From the NCBI RefSeq assembly GCF_000966285.1, contig NZ_KQ031391.1, positions 5,766,430-5,830,429 of the forward strand: 64,000 bases of DNA, in the 5' to 3' direction. The position numbers were made by a program, and so were the translations under genes. Below, piece after piece: positions 1 to 8,088 of the stretch. How positions within the stretch are numbered: the first letter of the stretch is position 1; each line of letters starts with the position of its first letter. Origin of the DNA: Pseudofrankia sp. DC12. Its GTDB lineage: Bacteria; Actinomycetota; Actinomycetes; Frankiales; Frankiaceae. The notes under the pieces are model-generated. The model searched no databases. It saw nothing but the letters and a program-made list of their open reading frames with translations, and was not told where the DNA came from.

Positions 1-32
1 CGGCGAGTCCGGACGACCTGGCGACCGGCGCC

Positions 33-2210
33 GTGCGCGAAGGCTTGGCGTTCCGTGCCGACGGGCCGACCCGGCCGAGCCCGCACCGCCCTGCCCCACT
101 AGGCGTGGCGCCGAGTTCTGCCCCGCCAACGGCGGCGGTCCCGAACGCGTCGGTTGGCTCGATCCCGTCGGTTGGCTCGACTCCGACGGCTGCGCCGGAC
201 CCGGGCGCGGTCGCTGGCCCGGTGGCCGTCCCACTGCCCCGGCCGATGGCCGCGGACTGGCCGACTCCGTCCGGGCCGGCCCGGACCCGGCCGGCCGCGC
301 CCCTGACCGTGACGGCGGCCGCGCTGCTGGCGGGCGGGCTCGGCGTGCTCGCCTGGCTGGCCGTGATCGGCTGGTTCGGCGCCGGCTGGACCGGGGGCGG
401 GCTCTTCGTCGCCTCGGTGCTGGTGGTGGCGGGCCTGTGTCTGCTGTCGACGCGGGTCCGGCCAGTGGGCGGCCGGTTCCGTGGCCGCGACGAGCTGACC
501 GGCCTGGCCGGCCGGCGCGCCTTCCTCGACGCCGTGGCCAGGGTGGTGGGCGGCGGCGAGCACCGGGTGCGTGAGGTCTCGCCGGCCGCGCTCGTCCTGG
601 TCAACCTGGACCGGTTCCGGGAGATCAACAGCGTTCTCGGCCACCAGAGCGGCGACCGGCTGCTGGTCGTCGTCGCGAGCCGGCTGCGGGAGCTGCTGCG
701 CCCGTCCGACCTGTTGGCCCGGATCGGCGGCGACGAGTTCGCCGTGCTGTTGCGCGACGCCGGCCCAGGCCGGGCCGAGCTGCTCGCGAGCCGGCTGCGG
801 GACGCGCTGCGGGCGCCGGTGCTGCTCGCCGACCTGCCGGTGCAGACCGAGGTGAGCGTCGGGATCGCCTACGCCCCCGCGCACGGCCGGGGCGCCGCGG
901 AGCTGCTGCGCCATGCGGAGGCCGCGATGTACGAGGCGAAGCTGACCCGCGTCGGCCAGAGCACCTATCAGCGCAACCGGCACCCACCGGCCGCGCCTGG
1001 GCGGGCCCGGCTGCGGCTGCGCGCGGAGCTGCGCAGCGCGCTGGAGGACAACCAGATCGAGTTGCGCTACCAGCCGAAGGCCGACCCGCGCACCGGCCGG
1101 GTCACCGGCGTCGAGGCGTTGGTGCGCTGGCAGCACCCGCGCGAGGGCCTGCGCGGCCCCGGGGTGTTCCTGCCGGAGATGGAGCAGGCCGGCCTCATGC
1201 CGGCGCTGACCCGCCGCGTGCTGGAGCTCGCTCTCGCGGACTGCGCGAGCTGGCGTGCGGCCGGGGCCGACCTGTCCGTCTCGGTCAACGTGCCACCGTT
1301 GGTGATCGACGACAACGGCTTCGCCGCGGTCGTCGAGGACGCGCTGTCCCGCCACCGGCTGGAGCCGAGCGTGCTGGTCGTCGAGGTGACCGAGGAGGCG
1401 CTGATCACCGTGCGGGAGCAGGCCCGGCGCACGCTGGCCGAGCTGCGCGCGCTCGGTGTGCGGGTCAGCCTGGACGACTACGGCACCGGCTTCTGCTCGC
1501 TGGCGTACCTGCGCGAGCTGCCGGCCGACGAGGTCAAGCTCGACCAGATGTTCCTGCGGGACATGCACCGAGACCCCTCTGCCGCCGAGATCGTGCGTTC
1601 GACGGTGGCGCTGGCGCACGCGCTCGACCTGAAGATCGTCGCCGAGGGCGTGGAGACCAAGGGGGCGTGGCTGGCGCTGGCCGGCTGGCGGTGCGACGAG
1701 GTGCAGGGCTACTTCGTCTCGCCGCCGCTGGCCGGCGGCCGGGTCGTCACCTGGCTGGAGGACTGGGCTCGGCGTGTCTCCCGGCAGAGCCAGAGCCAGC
1801 CGTCCCTGCCAGGTCCGGCGGCCCCGGCGCGGCCGGCCGCGACCAAGGGAGCCGAGGCCAAGCCGCAGCAGGCGAGACCGCAGCAGGTCAAGCCAGGTCA
1901 GCCGCGAGCTGGCGGGGCGAAGTCCGGCGCGGCGAAGACCGGCCTGGCCAAGGCGGATCCGGCCGTCGAGGCCGCGGCGAGCCTGGCCGAGCCGGTGCCG
2001 AGCCAGCCGGTTGGAGACCGCCGTCCGGCGGACGGCGACCCGGCGGCGCAGACCCGTGCCGCGCGGCCCGACCTGAAGGCGGCCACGCTGCGGACGGGCG
2101 CGCGACCTGGCGCGAACCTGGTCCCGGCGCAGCCTGGCGCCCGCCCCGCCGGTTCGGTGCGCACACCGGGCCACCGCCCGCGGGTCAGCCCACGCAGCCC
2201 GGGCGGATGA
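33..2210 (+). CDS. GGDEF-EAL cyclic-di-GMP turnover membrane protein (start may lie upstream of window)
   Basis: Bifunctional cyclic-di-GMP protein at the inner membrane. Two hydrophobic helices (about residues 90-115 and 122-140) anchor it. A GGDEF domain follows (about 150-310) with an intact GGDEF motif at 232-236 and an RxxD inhibitory site (R223-D226) exactly five residues before it, so diguanylate cyclase activity with product inhibition is plausible. The EAL domain (about 325-575) keeps EAL at 361-363, the DDYGTG loop near 481, VKLD near 501 and AEGVET near 537, so phosphodiesterase activity is also plausible. No sensory domain is seen before the membrane helices; the N-terminal 85 residues and the last 145 are low-complexity Ala/Pro/Lys-rich. 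The first start in the window is a GTG, but the frame is open upstream to the window edge, so the true N-terminus is not certain. It converges on the next gene. Confidence 0.88.
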   Translation: MREGLAFRADGPTRPSPHRPAPLGVAPSSAPPTAAVPNASVGSIPSVGSTPTAAPDPGAVAGPVAVPLPRPMAADWPTPSGPARTRPAAPLTVTAAALLAGGLGVLAWLAVIGWFGAGWTGGGLFVASVLVVAGLCLLSTRVRPVGGRFRGRDELTGLAGRRAFLDAVARVVGGGEHRVREVSPAALVLVNLDRFREINSVLGHQSGDRLLVVVASRLRELLRPSDLLARIGGDEFAVLLRDAGPGRAELLASRLRDALRAPVLLADLPVQTEVSVGIAYAPAHGRGAAELLRHAEAAMYEAKLTRVGQSTYQRNRHPPAAPGRARLRLRAELRSALEDNQIELRYQPKADPRTGRVTGVEALVRWQHPREGLRGPGVFLPEMEQAGLMPALTRRVLELALADCASWRAAGADLSVSVNVPPLVIDDNGFAAVVEDALSRHRLEPSVLVVEVTEEALITVREQARRTLAELRALGVRVSLDDYGTGFCSLAYLRELPADEVKLDQMFLRDMHRDPSAAEIVRSTVALAHALDLKIVAEGVETKGAWLALAGWRCDEVQGYFVSPPLAGGRVVTWLEDWARRVSRQSQSQPSLPGPAAPARPAATKGAEAKPQQARPQQVKPGQPRAGGAKSGAAKTGLAKADPAVEAAASLAEPVPSQPVGDRRPADGDPAAQTRAARPDLKAATLRTGARPGANLVPAQPGARPAGSVRTPGHRPRVSPRSPGG

Positions 2211-2222
2211 GCCGGTCCGCCC
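2201..2222. terminator. Candidate bidirectional terminator hairpin
   Basis: A perfect 7-bp inverted repeat, GGGCGGA and TCCGCCC with an 8-nt loop, sits at the junction of two convergent genes (the stop of the GGDEF-EAL gene falls in the loop). There is no T-tract, as is common in high-GC actinomycetes. Function is inferred from position and symmetry only. Confidence 0.4.
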
Positions 2223-2235
2223 GGCGCCGCGGCGG

Positions 2236-3792
2236 TCATCTGCCGGCCAGGTCGTCGATCTCGACGTCGTCGCTCCAGCCGCGGCTGGCCTCGAGGTAGT
2301 CGCTGGTCAGGTCGTCGCCGTCCTGGTCGGCGGCGCCCGGCAGGTCGGCCCGTTCGGGCCAGACCCGCGCGGCCGGGCGGCGGGGCGAAGGCGCGCCGGC
2401 CGCGGTCAGCCGCGGCTCCGTCGTGGCCAGCCAGGACGGCCGTGGCGGGGGAGCGGTCCAGCCGGTCGTCGACACCTCGGTGGGCCGGTTGACCGGGGCT
2501 CGCCCGAGGACCGCGCTGAAGACCGCGCGGGTGTGCTCCGCCGGCTCGGTCGCCATCCGGGCCCACTCGGCGGCGCGGCGGCGCATCCGGGCGAGGTGGG
2601 CCCGGTCGGCGAGCAGGCCGGCGAGCACCGCGGCGAGGGCCTCCGGCGACTCGTCGGCCGGCGTCGCGCCGGTCACGCCGTCGAGATAGGCGTCCCGGGC
2701 GCCCCCGGAGACGGGGCCGACCACGGGACAGCCGGCGAGCTGGGCCTCGGTCAGCACGATGCCGTAGCCCTCGCCGCTGCGGCCCGGGTGGGTCCTGGTG
2801 CACAGCACGAACAGGTCGGCGCTCGCGTACAGGGCGGCGAGTGCCGCGTCGTCCGGCGACTCGACCAGCTCGGCGTCCGGCACCGCGCCAACCGCCCGGC
2901 GCAGCCCGTCCGGGGCCGGCCCGCGGCCGGCGACCAGGAGGCGCACCGGGCCGACGGCGCGCCGCACTGACGGCAGCGCGGCGATCAGCTCGGGCAGGCC
3001 CTTACCGGCCCAGTTGGCGTCGGCCAGGCTGAAGACGGTCAGCAGCGTCGGCGGCTGTGGCTGCGCCACGGTTGCGTGCGCTGTGGCGCCCTGCGGGGCG
3101 GTCGTCGGCTGGGTCTGCGTCTGGCGCGTCTCGTTGGCCCGGGCGGCGCGGGCGCCCGCGGCCAGCAGCGTCGCGCGCCAGGCGGCGGCGAGGCCGGGCC
3201 GCAGCACGGGGGCCACGCCCAGCTCGGCCAGCGCCCCGGCGTTGTACGAGCTGATCGTCAACGGGTACAGCGCCGGGCGGCGGTTGAGCAGCGCCCGGCC
3301 GAGCCGGCGGGTCCGCCAGAGGTCGGTGCCGTAGAACAGCACCGGCCCGCGCTCGGCGCGGCCCGCGGCGAGCGCCGCCGCGGCCACCGGGATGAGGTCC
3401 GGATGGCCGGTGAGGACCGCGTCCAGCGGCGCCAGCCGGCGGGCGGCGCGCAGCGTGGCGGCGCCGAACCGCAGCCGGGACCCGGTGCCCCGCGGGCGTG
3501 TCGGCCCGTACAGGTCCAGCCGGTGCACCTCGGCGCCGCCGGCGCGCAGCCGCTCCTCGACAGTGCCGAGGTAGCGTTCGACGCCGCCGCCGAGACCTCC
3601 CGACGGGGCCAGCAGCAGCACACGCGGAGCCCCGGTCTCGGCCCCGATATCGAGACGATGTGTGGAGAGCACGGACGGTGACTCTAAGTGTCTGTTCGTA
3701 AGCAGGGTGGAGCCCGGCCCCGGCGCGCCGGCATCCCCCGGCCGAACCGGGCCGACCGGCCGCATCCGGTCAGTCGCCCCCACCACAGTCAC
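2236..3792 (-). CDS. GT4-family (GT-B fold) glycosyltransferase
   Basis: Retaining glycosyltransferase expected to act on a lipid-linked glycan at the cytoplasmic face. The Rossmann-like N-terminal half starts near residue 56 with a hydrophobic strand followed by a glycine-rich loop (GGLGGGVERY). The C-terminal Glycos_transf_1 half carries LLVAGRGP and then SGEGYGIVLTEAQLAGCPVV, the EX7E-type donor-binding motif of GT4 enzymes. The last 90 residues are polar and low-complexity. The first 40-55 residues look unlike the family, so an internal start such as the GTG at 3672 is possible; the longest frame is given. Donor and acceptor cannot be told from the sequence. It is the outermost gene of the glycan locus. 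Confidence 0.82.
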   Translation of the reverse strand: MTVVGATDRMRPVGPVRPGDAGAPGPGSTLLTNRHLESPSVLSTHRLDIGAETGAPRVLLLAPSGGLGGGVERYLGTVEERLRAGGAEVHRLDLYGPTRPRGTGSRLRFGAATLRAARRLAPLDAVLTGHPDLIPVAAAALAAGRAERGPVLFYGTDLWRTRRLGRALLNRRPALYPLTISSYNAGALAELGVAPVLRPGLAAAWRATLLAAGARAARANETRQTQTQPTTAPQGATAHATVAQPQPPTLLTVFSLADANWAGKGLPELIAALPSVRRAVGPVRLLVAGRGPAPDGLRRAVGAVPDAELVESPDDAALAALYASADLFVLCTRTHPGRSGEGYGIVLTEAQLAGCPVVGPVSGGARDAYLDGVTGATPADESPEALAAVLAGLLADRAHLARMRRRAAEWARMATEPAEHTRAVFSAVLGRAPVNRPTEVSTTGWTAPPPRPSWLATTEPRLTAAGAPSPRRPAARVWPERADLPGAADQDGDDLTSDYLEASRGWSDDVEIDDLAGR

Positions 3793-4009
3793 CGCCCGAG
3801 TCGCCCCCGCCTCCCGAGCTGGGCGAGGAGAAACCGAGGTGTCACGGGGCGACGGGGCGGCGGGGCGGCGGCGAGCGCCGGCCCGCTCGCGTGCGGGCCC
3901 GCCAGCCCGACGCCGAGAATCAACGTCACGGGCTGATCGTGACAGGCCGGTACCCGGCGCGACTACTGATCTTTTCGGCCGCCGTGGTCGCCTGGCCGGC
4001 AGCGGCTGC

Positions 4010-5755
4010 TCAGGGCGCCGTCGCGTATTGGGCTTCGAGGTCGCGCTTGAGGAGCTTCCCGGTCGCGTTGTACGGCAGTTCGGTGGCGAAGCGGACGTGG
4101 GCGGGGACCTTGAAGGACGCGAGGGCGGCGGCGACCCAGCCCTGGAGGTCCTCGGCCGTGACAGCGGCGCCGTCGCGCGGCACGACGACGGCCATCACCT
4201 CCTGGCCGAGCTCCCGGTGCGGGACGCCGATGACGGCCGCGTCGGCGAGGTCGGGATGCGCGGCCAGCCTGTTCTCGATCTCGATCGGGTAGATGTTCTC
4301 GCCACCGCGGATGATCAGATCGCGCAGCCGGCTCTCCAGGTAGAGCAGGCCGTCCCGGATCTGGCCGTAGTCGCCGGTTCGGTACCAGCCGTCGGCGTCC
4401 AGGACGGCGGCGGTCGCGTGCTCGTCAGCCCAGTAGCCCAGGAAGCCGCTCGGCCCGCGTACGCAGATCTCGCCGACCTCGCCGTCGGCCGGCTCGACGC
4501 CATCCGGGCCGACCACCTTGAGCTCGGCGGTCGGGGACGCGACGCCGACCGAGCCGGGCGCGCCCCGCAGCCGGCGGCCACCGGTGGTCGCGCCGATGCC
4601 GGTGGTCTCAGTCATGCCGTACCCGCCGCCGATCCCGCGACCGGGCAGGTTCCGGTCGATGATCCGGAGCACCTCCGGGGCGAGCGCGGCGCCGCCGCCG
4701 CCGAGCCCGCGCAACCGGGACAGGTCGTAGTCCGCCAGCCGCGGATGCTCGACGAGGCGCAGGAGCTGGGTCGGCACGCCCGACCAGTTCGTGACGCCGT
4801 AGCGGACGGTCAGGTCGAGGTGGACCGTCGGGTCCCACTTCCCGGGCGGCGCGAAGACCAGGGTCATGCCGGTGAACGGCGCGTTGGTCAGCAGCGGGCC
4901 GATGCCCGAGATGTGGAAGAAGGGCCCGGAGAGGATCGTCACCGGCGGCGTGGCCGGCGCGGGCGCGGCCGGGGCGGAACTGGCCGCCAGCTGGTCGATC
5001 AGCGCGCTCGCCGCGCCGCGCAACGCGGCGTCGGGGCTGAAGTTGACCAGCGCGCGGTGGGGGAGCAGCGCGCCCTTCGGCCGCCCGGTGGTGCCGCTGG
5101 TGAACAGGATCGTGACCGGGTCGTCCTCGGCCAGCTCGGGGCACAGCGCGAGCAGTGCGGCCGCCGCGGTCTGGGGGGTGTCGGCGGCCGGCTCGGCCAG
5201 GGCCAGTGCGGCGAACAGGTCGGCGAAGCGGACGACCGGCTGGCCGGAGGCCTCATGGAGCCCGTCGAGCCGGGCCAGCCGCCGGTCGTCCCCGAACACG
5301 GCGACGGGCTCGGTCAGCCGCAGCCCGTGGGCGAGCTCAGGACCGGTCCACCAGCCGTTGAGCCCGACGGTGATCGCCCCGATCGAGAGCGCGGCCCACA
5401 GCGTCACCGCGTACTCGGCGCTGTTCGCGGCGACGAAGCCGACCCGGTCGCCCTTCTTCACCCCGTACTCGGCGCGCAGCACTGCGGCGACCCGGACGGC
5501 CAACGCCGTGACGTCGGCGAACGTGAGAGTGGCCGCGTCCGCGCCGTCCTGCCCGGTGAAGATGAGGTAAGGCCGGTCCTGGAAGCGGGCGCAGGCGCTG
5601 GCGAGGACCGCCGGCAGGTGGGGCGCCCGGCGCGCGAAGACCGTCATCTCGACGCCGCGGACCTGCTCGCGGGTCAGCTCGAACGGTGCCCCGGGGCCGA
5701 GCAGGCGCTCCCGGACGGGCGCCGGGAGCAGGTCACCGTCGGGCCACCGCAGCAT
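4010..5755 (-). CDS. AMP-forming acyl-CoA synthetase / ligase
   Basis: ANL-superfamily enzyme that activates a carboxylic acid through an acyl-adenylate and transfers it to CoA. The 581-residue protein has the P-loop-like ILFTSGTTGRPKG motif, YGMTETTG, the hinge region YRTGDYGQ, the C-terminal RGGENIYPIEIE motif and the catalytic lysine in NATGKLLKRDL. The ATG at 5755 is chosen because AAGGAG lies about 8 nt before it, and the longer upstream frame is not conserved-looking. It is divergent from the FkbM gene at 5958. The substrate is unknown: a fatty or aromatic acid would fit. Nothing in the sequence ties it to glycan synthesis beyond its location. Confidence 0.88.
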   Translation of the reverse strand: MLRWPDGDLLPAPVRERLLGPGAPFELTREQVRGVEMTVFARRAPHLPAVLASACARFQDRPYLIFTGQDGADAATLTFADVTALAVRVAAVLRAEYGVKKGDRVGFVAANSAEYAVTLWAALSIGAITVGLNGWWTGPELAHGLRLTEPVAVFGDDRRLARLDGLHEASGQPVVRFADLFAALALAEPAADTPQTAAAALLALCPELAEDDPVTILFTSGTTGRPKGALLPHRALVNFSPDAALRGAASALIDQLAASSAPAAPAPATPPVTILSGPFFHISGIGPLLTNAPFTGMTLVFAPPGKWDPTVHLDLTVRYGVTNWSGVPTQLLRLVEHPRLADYDLSRLRGLGGGGAALAPEVLRIIDRNLPGRGIGGGYGMTETTGIGATTGGRRLRGAPGSVGVASPTAELKVVGPDGVEPADGEVGEICVRGPSGFLGYWADEHATAAVLDADGWYRTGDYGQIRDGLLYLESRLRDLIIRGGENIYPIEIENRLAAHPDLADAAVIGVPHRELGQEVMAVVVPRDGAAVTAEDLQGWVAAALASFKVPAHVRFATELPYNATGKLLKRDLEAQYATAP

Positions 5756-5957
5756 GGAGCGACTCCTTCTCCGTTCCGGCCGGCCCGCGGCGCACCGCGA
5801 ACCAAGACGCGAAATGGATACTTGATCCAATCCATTGTGGTCCCGCACGCACATCCAGGCAAACGATTCGTTGGCCGGCGGGCCAGGGCTGACCCGCGCG
5901 ACCGTCTCGCCGTTCGGTATGGCTACAGAGAGTGCTTGGCCTGATACAAAAGGCCGC

Positions 5958-6884
5958 ATGGCGCAGGGTGGGGTTGTGCTCGCCGGGCGGCGGGGACCGA
6001 TGCGGTGGCGGGTTGCCGGCCGGCTGGACGCGCGGCTGCCCGAGCTGTGGGGCCGCGACCAGGTCGTCGGGTGGGTGCGCGGGCCCGTGGACCGTTACGG
6101 CGGCCCGCTGGCCGGCCGCCTCGCCAACGGGATGTCGTTCGACCTGGCCAGCTGCCGGGACGGCTCGGCGCGGGCCCTCTCGGCGCTGCGGTACCGGGAG
6201 CCCGCGCTGGCCCCCGTGTTCGAGGCCGTGCTGCGGCCTGGCGACACCTGCTACGACGTCGGCGCGAACATCGGCGTCTACACCCTGTGGGCCGCCGGCC
6301 TGGTCGGCCCGTCCGGGCAGGTACACGCGTTCGAGCCGGTGCCGCCGACCATGGCGGTGCTGCGCGAGATGGTCCTGCGCAACGGCCTGGGCCAGGTGGT
6401 TCCGGTCGCCAGCGCGATCGGGGCGACGGTGGGCCAGACCGGCCTGCGCAGCTACCAGGGCGCCTCCGGCCGCGCGCACGCCGTCGCCGACCCGAGCCAC
6501 GCCGACCATCTCGCCCGCCTCGACACCCTCGACGCCTATGTGGCCCGGCACCGGCCGCCCGACCTCGTCAAGATCGACGTCGAGGGTGCGGAGATCGACG
6601 TGCTGCGGGGGGCGGTCGGACTGCTCGCCGCCCATGCCCCGGCGCTGCTGCTGGAGATGCTGCCCAGCCACCTGGTCCGCCACGGCGGCGGCCAGGGCCT
6701 GGAGGAGTTCGTCGGCCGGCTGCTCGACGCTGGCTACATGCTGTTCAACCTCACCCCGCGAGGCCTCGCCCCGAGCGGCGCGTACACGGCCAACGTCCTC
6801 GCGCTCGCCCCCCGCTCGGACCGTTTCACCGAGGTGGTCGACGCGCTGGCGCGCGTCCCGTTCGCGCGTAACCAGAGCACCTGA
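5958..6884 (+). CDS. FkbM-family SAM-dependent methyltransferase (copy 1)
   Basis: FkbM-type O-methyltransferase, cytoplasmic, 308 residues from the chosen ATG. It has the SAM-binding motif CYDVGANIGVYTLWAAG, the acidic strand-2 motif VHAFEPV and the family hallmark LVKIDVEGAEIDVLRG. FkbM domains methylate sugar or polyketide hydroxyls; in a glycan locus a sugar O-methylation is the natural guess. The longer frame (from 5835) begins with residues unlike the family and overlaps the promoter of the divergent acyl-CoA synthetase gene; the ATG at 5958 has only a weak AAAAGG upstream. It converges on a second FkbM gene, so the two are not co-transcribed. Confidence 0.85.
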   Translation: MAQGGVVLAGRRGPMRWRVAGRLDARLPELWGRDQVVGWVRGPVDRYGGPLAGRLANGMSFDLASCRDGSARALSALRYREPALAPVFEAVLRPGDTCYDVGANIGVYTLWAAGLVGPSGQVHAFEPVPPTMAVLREMVLRNGLGQVVPVASAIGATVGQTGLRSYQGASGRAHAVADPSHADHLARLDTLDAYVARHRPPDLVKIDVEGAEIDVLRGAVGLLAAHAPALLLEMLPSHLVRHGGGQGLEEFVGRLLDAGYMLFNLTPRGLAPSGAYTANVLALAPRSDRFTEVVDALARVPFARNQST

Positions 6885-6885
6885 C

Positions 6886-6917
6886 CCGGGCGGCGACACC
6901 GGCCCGGCCGCGCCCGG
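6886..6917. terminator. Candidate bidirectional terminator
   Basis: Inverted repeat CCGGGCG / CGCCCGG with an 18-nt loop in the 54-bp gap between two convergent FkbM genes. No U-tract. Assigned from position and symmetry. Confidence 0.35.
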
Positions 6918-6938
6918 CTCAGCCCCCGCCCGCCCTGC

Positions 6939-8042
6939 TCAGACCTCGCCCGACCGGGCCAGCCGCTGGCCGGTCCGGGCCGCGGCGGGCAGCCGCAGCT
7001 GGCCTACCCCGGCGCGCGGACCGACCGGGAGCGCGAGGGTGGTCGAGGGTGCCGCCGCAAGTGGGACGCGCTGGGCCGGCGCGAGCGCTCCGTCGAGCAC
7101 CCGGTAGCCGTGCCCGGCGAGCAGGGCCCGCACCGGGCGGGCGTTCGCCCGGGCCACCTCGCAGATGACGGTCGGCCTGGCCTGAGCGAGAAGCCGGTGG
7201 CCGCCCTCCAGCACCAGCCGCTCCGCGCCGCCGACGTCGATCCTCAGGAGGTCCGGTGCCGGTGCGTGTGCCAGCAGGTCGTCGAGGGTGAGGGTCGGGA
7301 TCGGCATCACCGCCCGCACCGTCGCGCGGCGCCCGAACCCGGCCCGGCGGCCGATCGCCCGGTTCCGGGTGGACCCGCAGAGACGGCTGACGCCGGTCGC
7401 GGCGCCGATCGCCGCCGCGAGCACCTCCACCGGCGCCCGGATGGCCGGCAGCGCCGCCGAGCGGCGCAGCAGGCCGACCAGCCAGACGTCCGGCTCGACC
7501 GCCAGCACGTGGCCGGCGGGGCCGGCCGCCGTCGCCGCGGCGAAGCTGAACAGGCCCGCGTTGGCCCCGACGTCCCACACCACGGCACCGGGCCAGACCG
7601 TCTCGCGGATGAGGCCGGTGGGCACCGGCTCGACCCGGGTCAGCGTGCGGCGCAGGTACTCCAGGCCGGCATCGCTGGACACGTAGATCCGGGTTCGCTG
7701 ATAGGGCGCCGGCAGCCGCCGCTGCACGACGAGCCGTTGGGTGGCCCGCTCGGCGACCGACCGGATGGCGCTGGGCGCGGGCGTGCCGAGGCCGGCCACC
7801 CGCCCGTCGGGACTGACGGAAAGCCCGCCGAGCCCACCGACGCCCACGCCGAGCTCCAGCGCTACCGGCGCGCGCAGCTCCGCCACCAGCGGCTCGACGA
7901 GCCGGGTGACGACCCGGAGCCGGTCTCGGAACGAGCCGCGCCGGGCCCGGCTGTCGACCCGCCCGGGCAGGACCCGCGCGAAGCCCGCCGCCGCGGCCGC
8001 GCGGGCGTCGTCGGGCGGGCGGGCTGGGTCGGTCATCGGCAT
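6939..8042 (-). CDS. FkbM-family methyltransferase (copy 2, atypical hallmark motif)
   Basis: 367-residue FkbM-type methyltransferase. The SAM motif VWDVGANAGLFSFAAA is intact and followed by VLAVEPDVW. The hallmark that usually reads IDVEGAE is here IDVGGAE (in LLRIDVGGAERLVLEGG): the first acidic residue is replaced by Gly, so activity or acceptor may differ from copy 1. The N-terminal about 130 residues have no recognised domain. It is the last gene of a probable three-gene unit (GT2-FkbM fusion, heparinase-like, this gene) with gaps of about 50 bp, so it is probably co-transcribed with them. Role in O-methylating the same glycan is inferred. Confidence 0.8.
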   Translation of the reverse strand: MPMTDPARPPDDARAAAAAGFARVLPGRVDSRARRGSFRDRLRVVTRLVEPLVAELRAPVALELGVGVGGLGGLSVSPDGRVAGLGTPAPSAIRSVAERATQRLVVQRRLPAPYQRTRIYVSSDAGLEYLRRTLTRVEPVPTGLIRETVWPGAVVWDVGANAGLFSFAAATAAGPAGHVLAVEPDVWLVGLLRRSAALPAIRAPVEVLAAAIGAATGVSRLCGSTRNRAIGRRAGFGRRATVRAVMPIPTLTLDDLLAHAPAPDLLRIDVGGAERLVLEGGHRLLAQARPTVICEVARANARPVRALLAGHGYRVLDGALAPAQRVPLAAAPSTTLALPVGPRAGVGQLRLPAAARTGQRLARSGEV

Positions 8043-8088
8043 GGCGCGGCTCCATCCTCGGGGCTGCTGGGTGGGTGGGCGGCCGGGC

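Noticed and set aside
99-2174. 691-codon minus-strand frame opposite the GGDEF-EAL gene
   Set aside because: No recognisable domain and covered by an intact two-domain protein on the other strand.
4010-5755. Acyl-CoA synthetase as a glycan-acylating enzyme
   Set aside because: No acyltransferase gene accompanies it and it is divergent from its neighbour; location alone is too weak.
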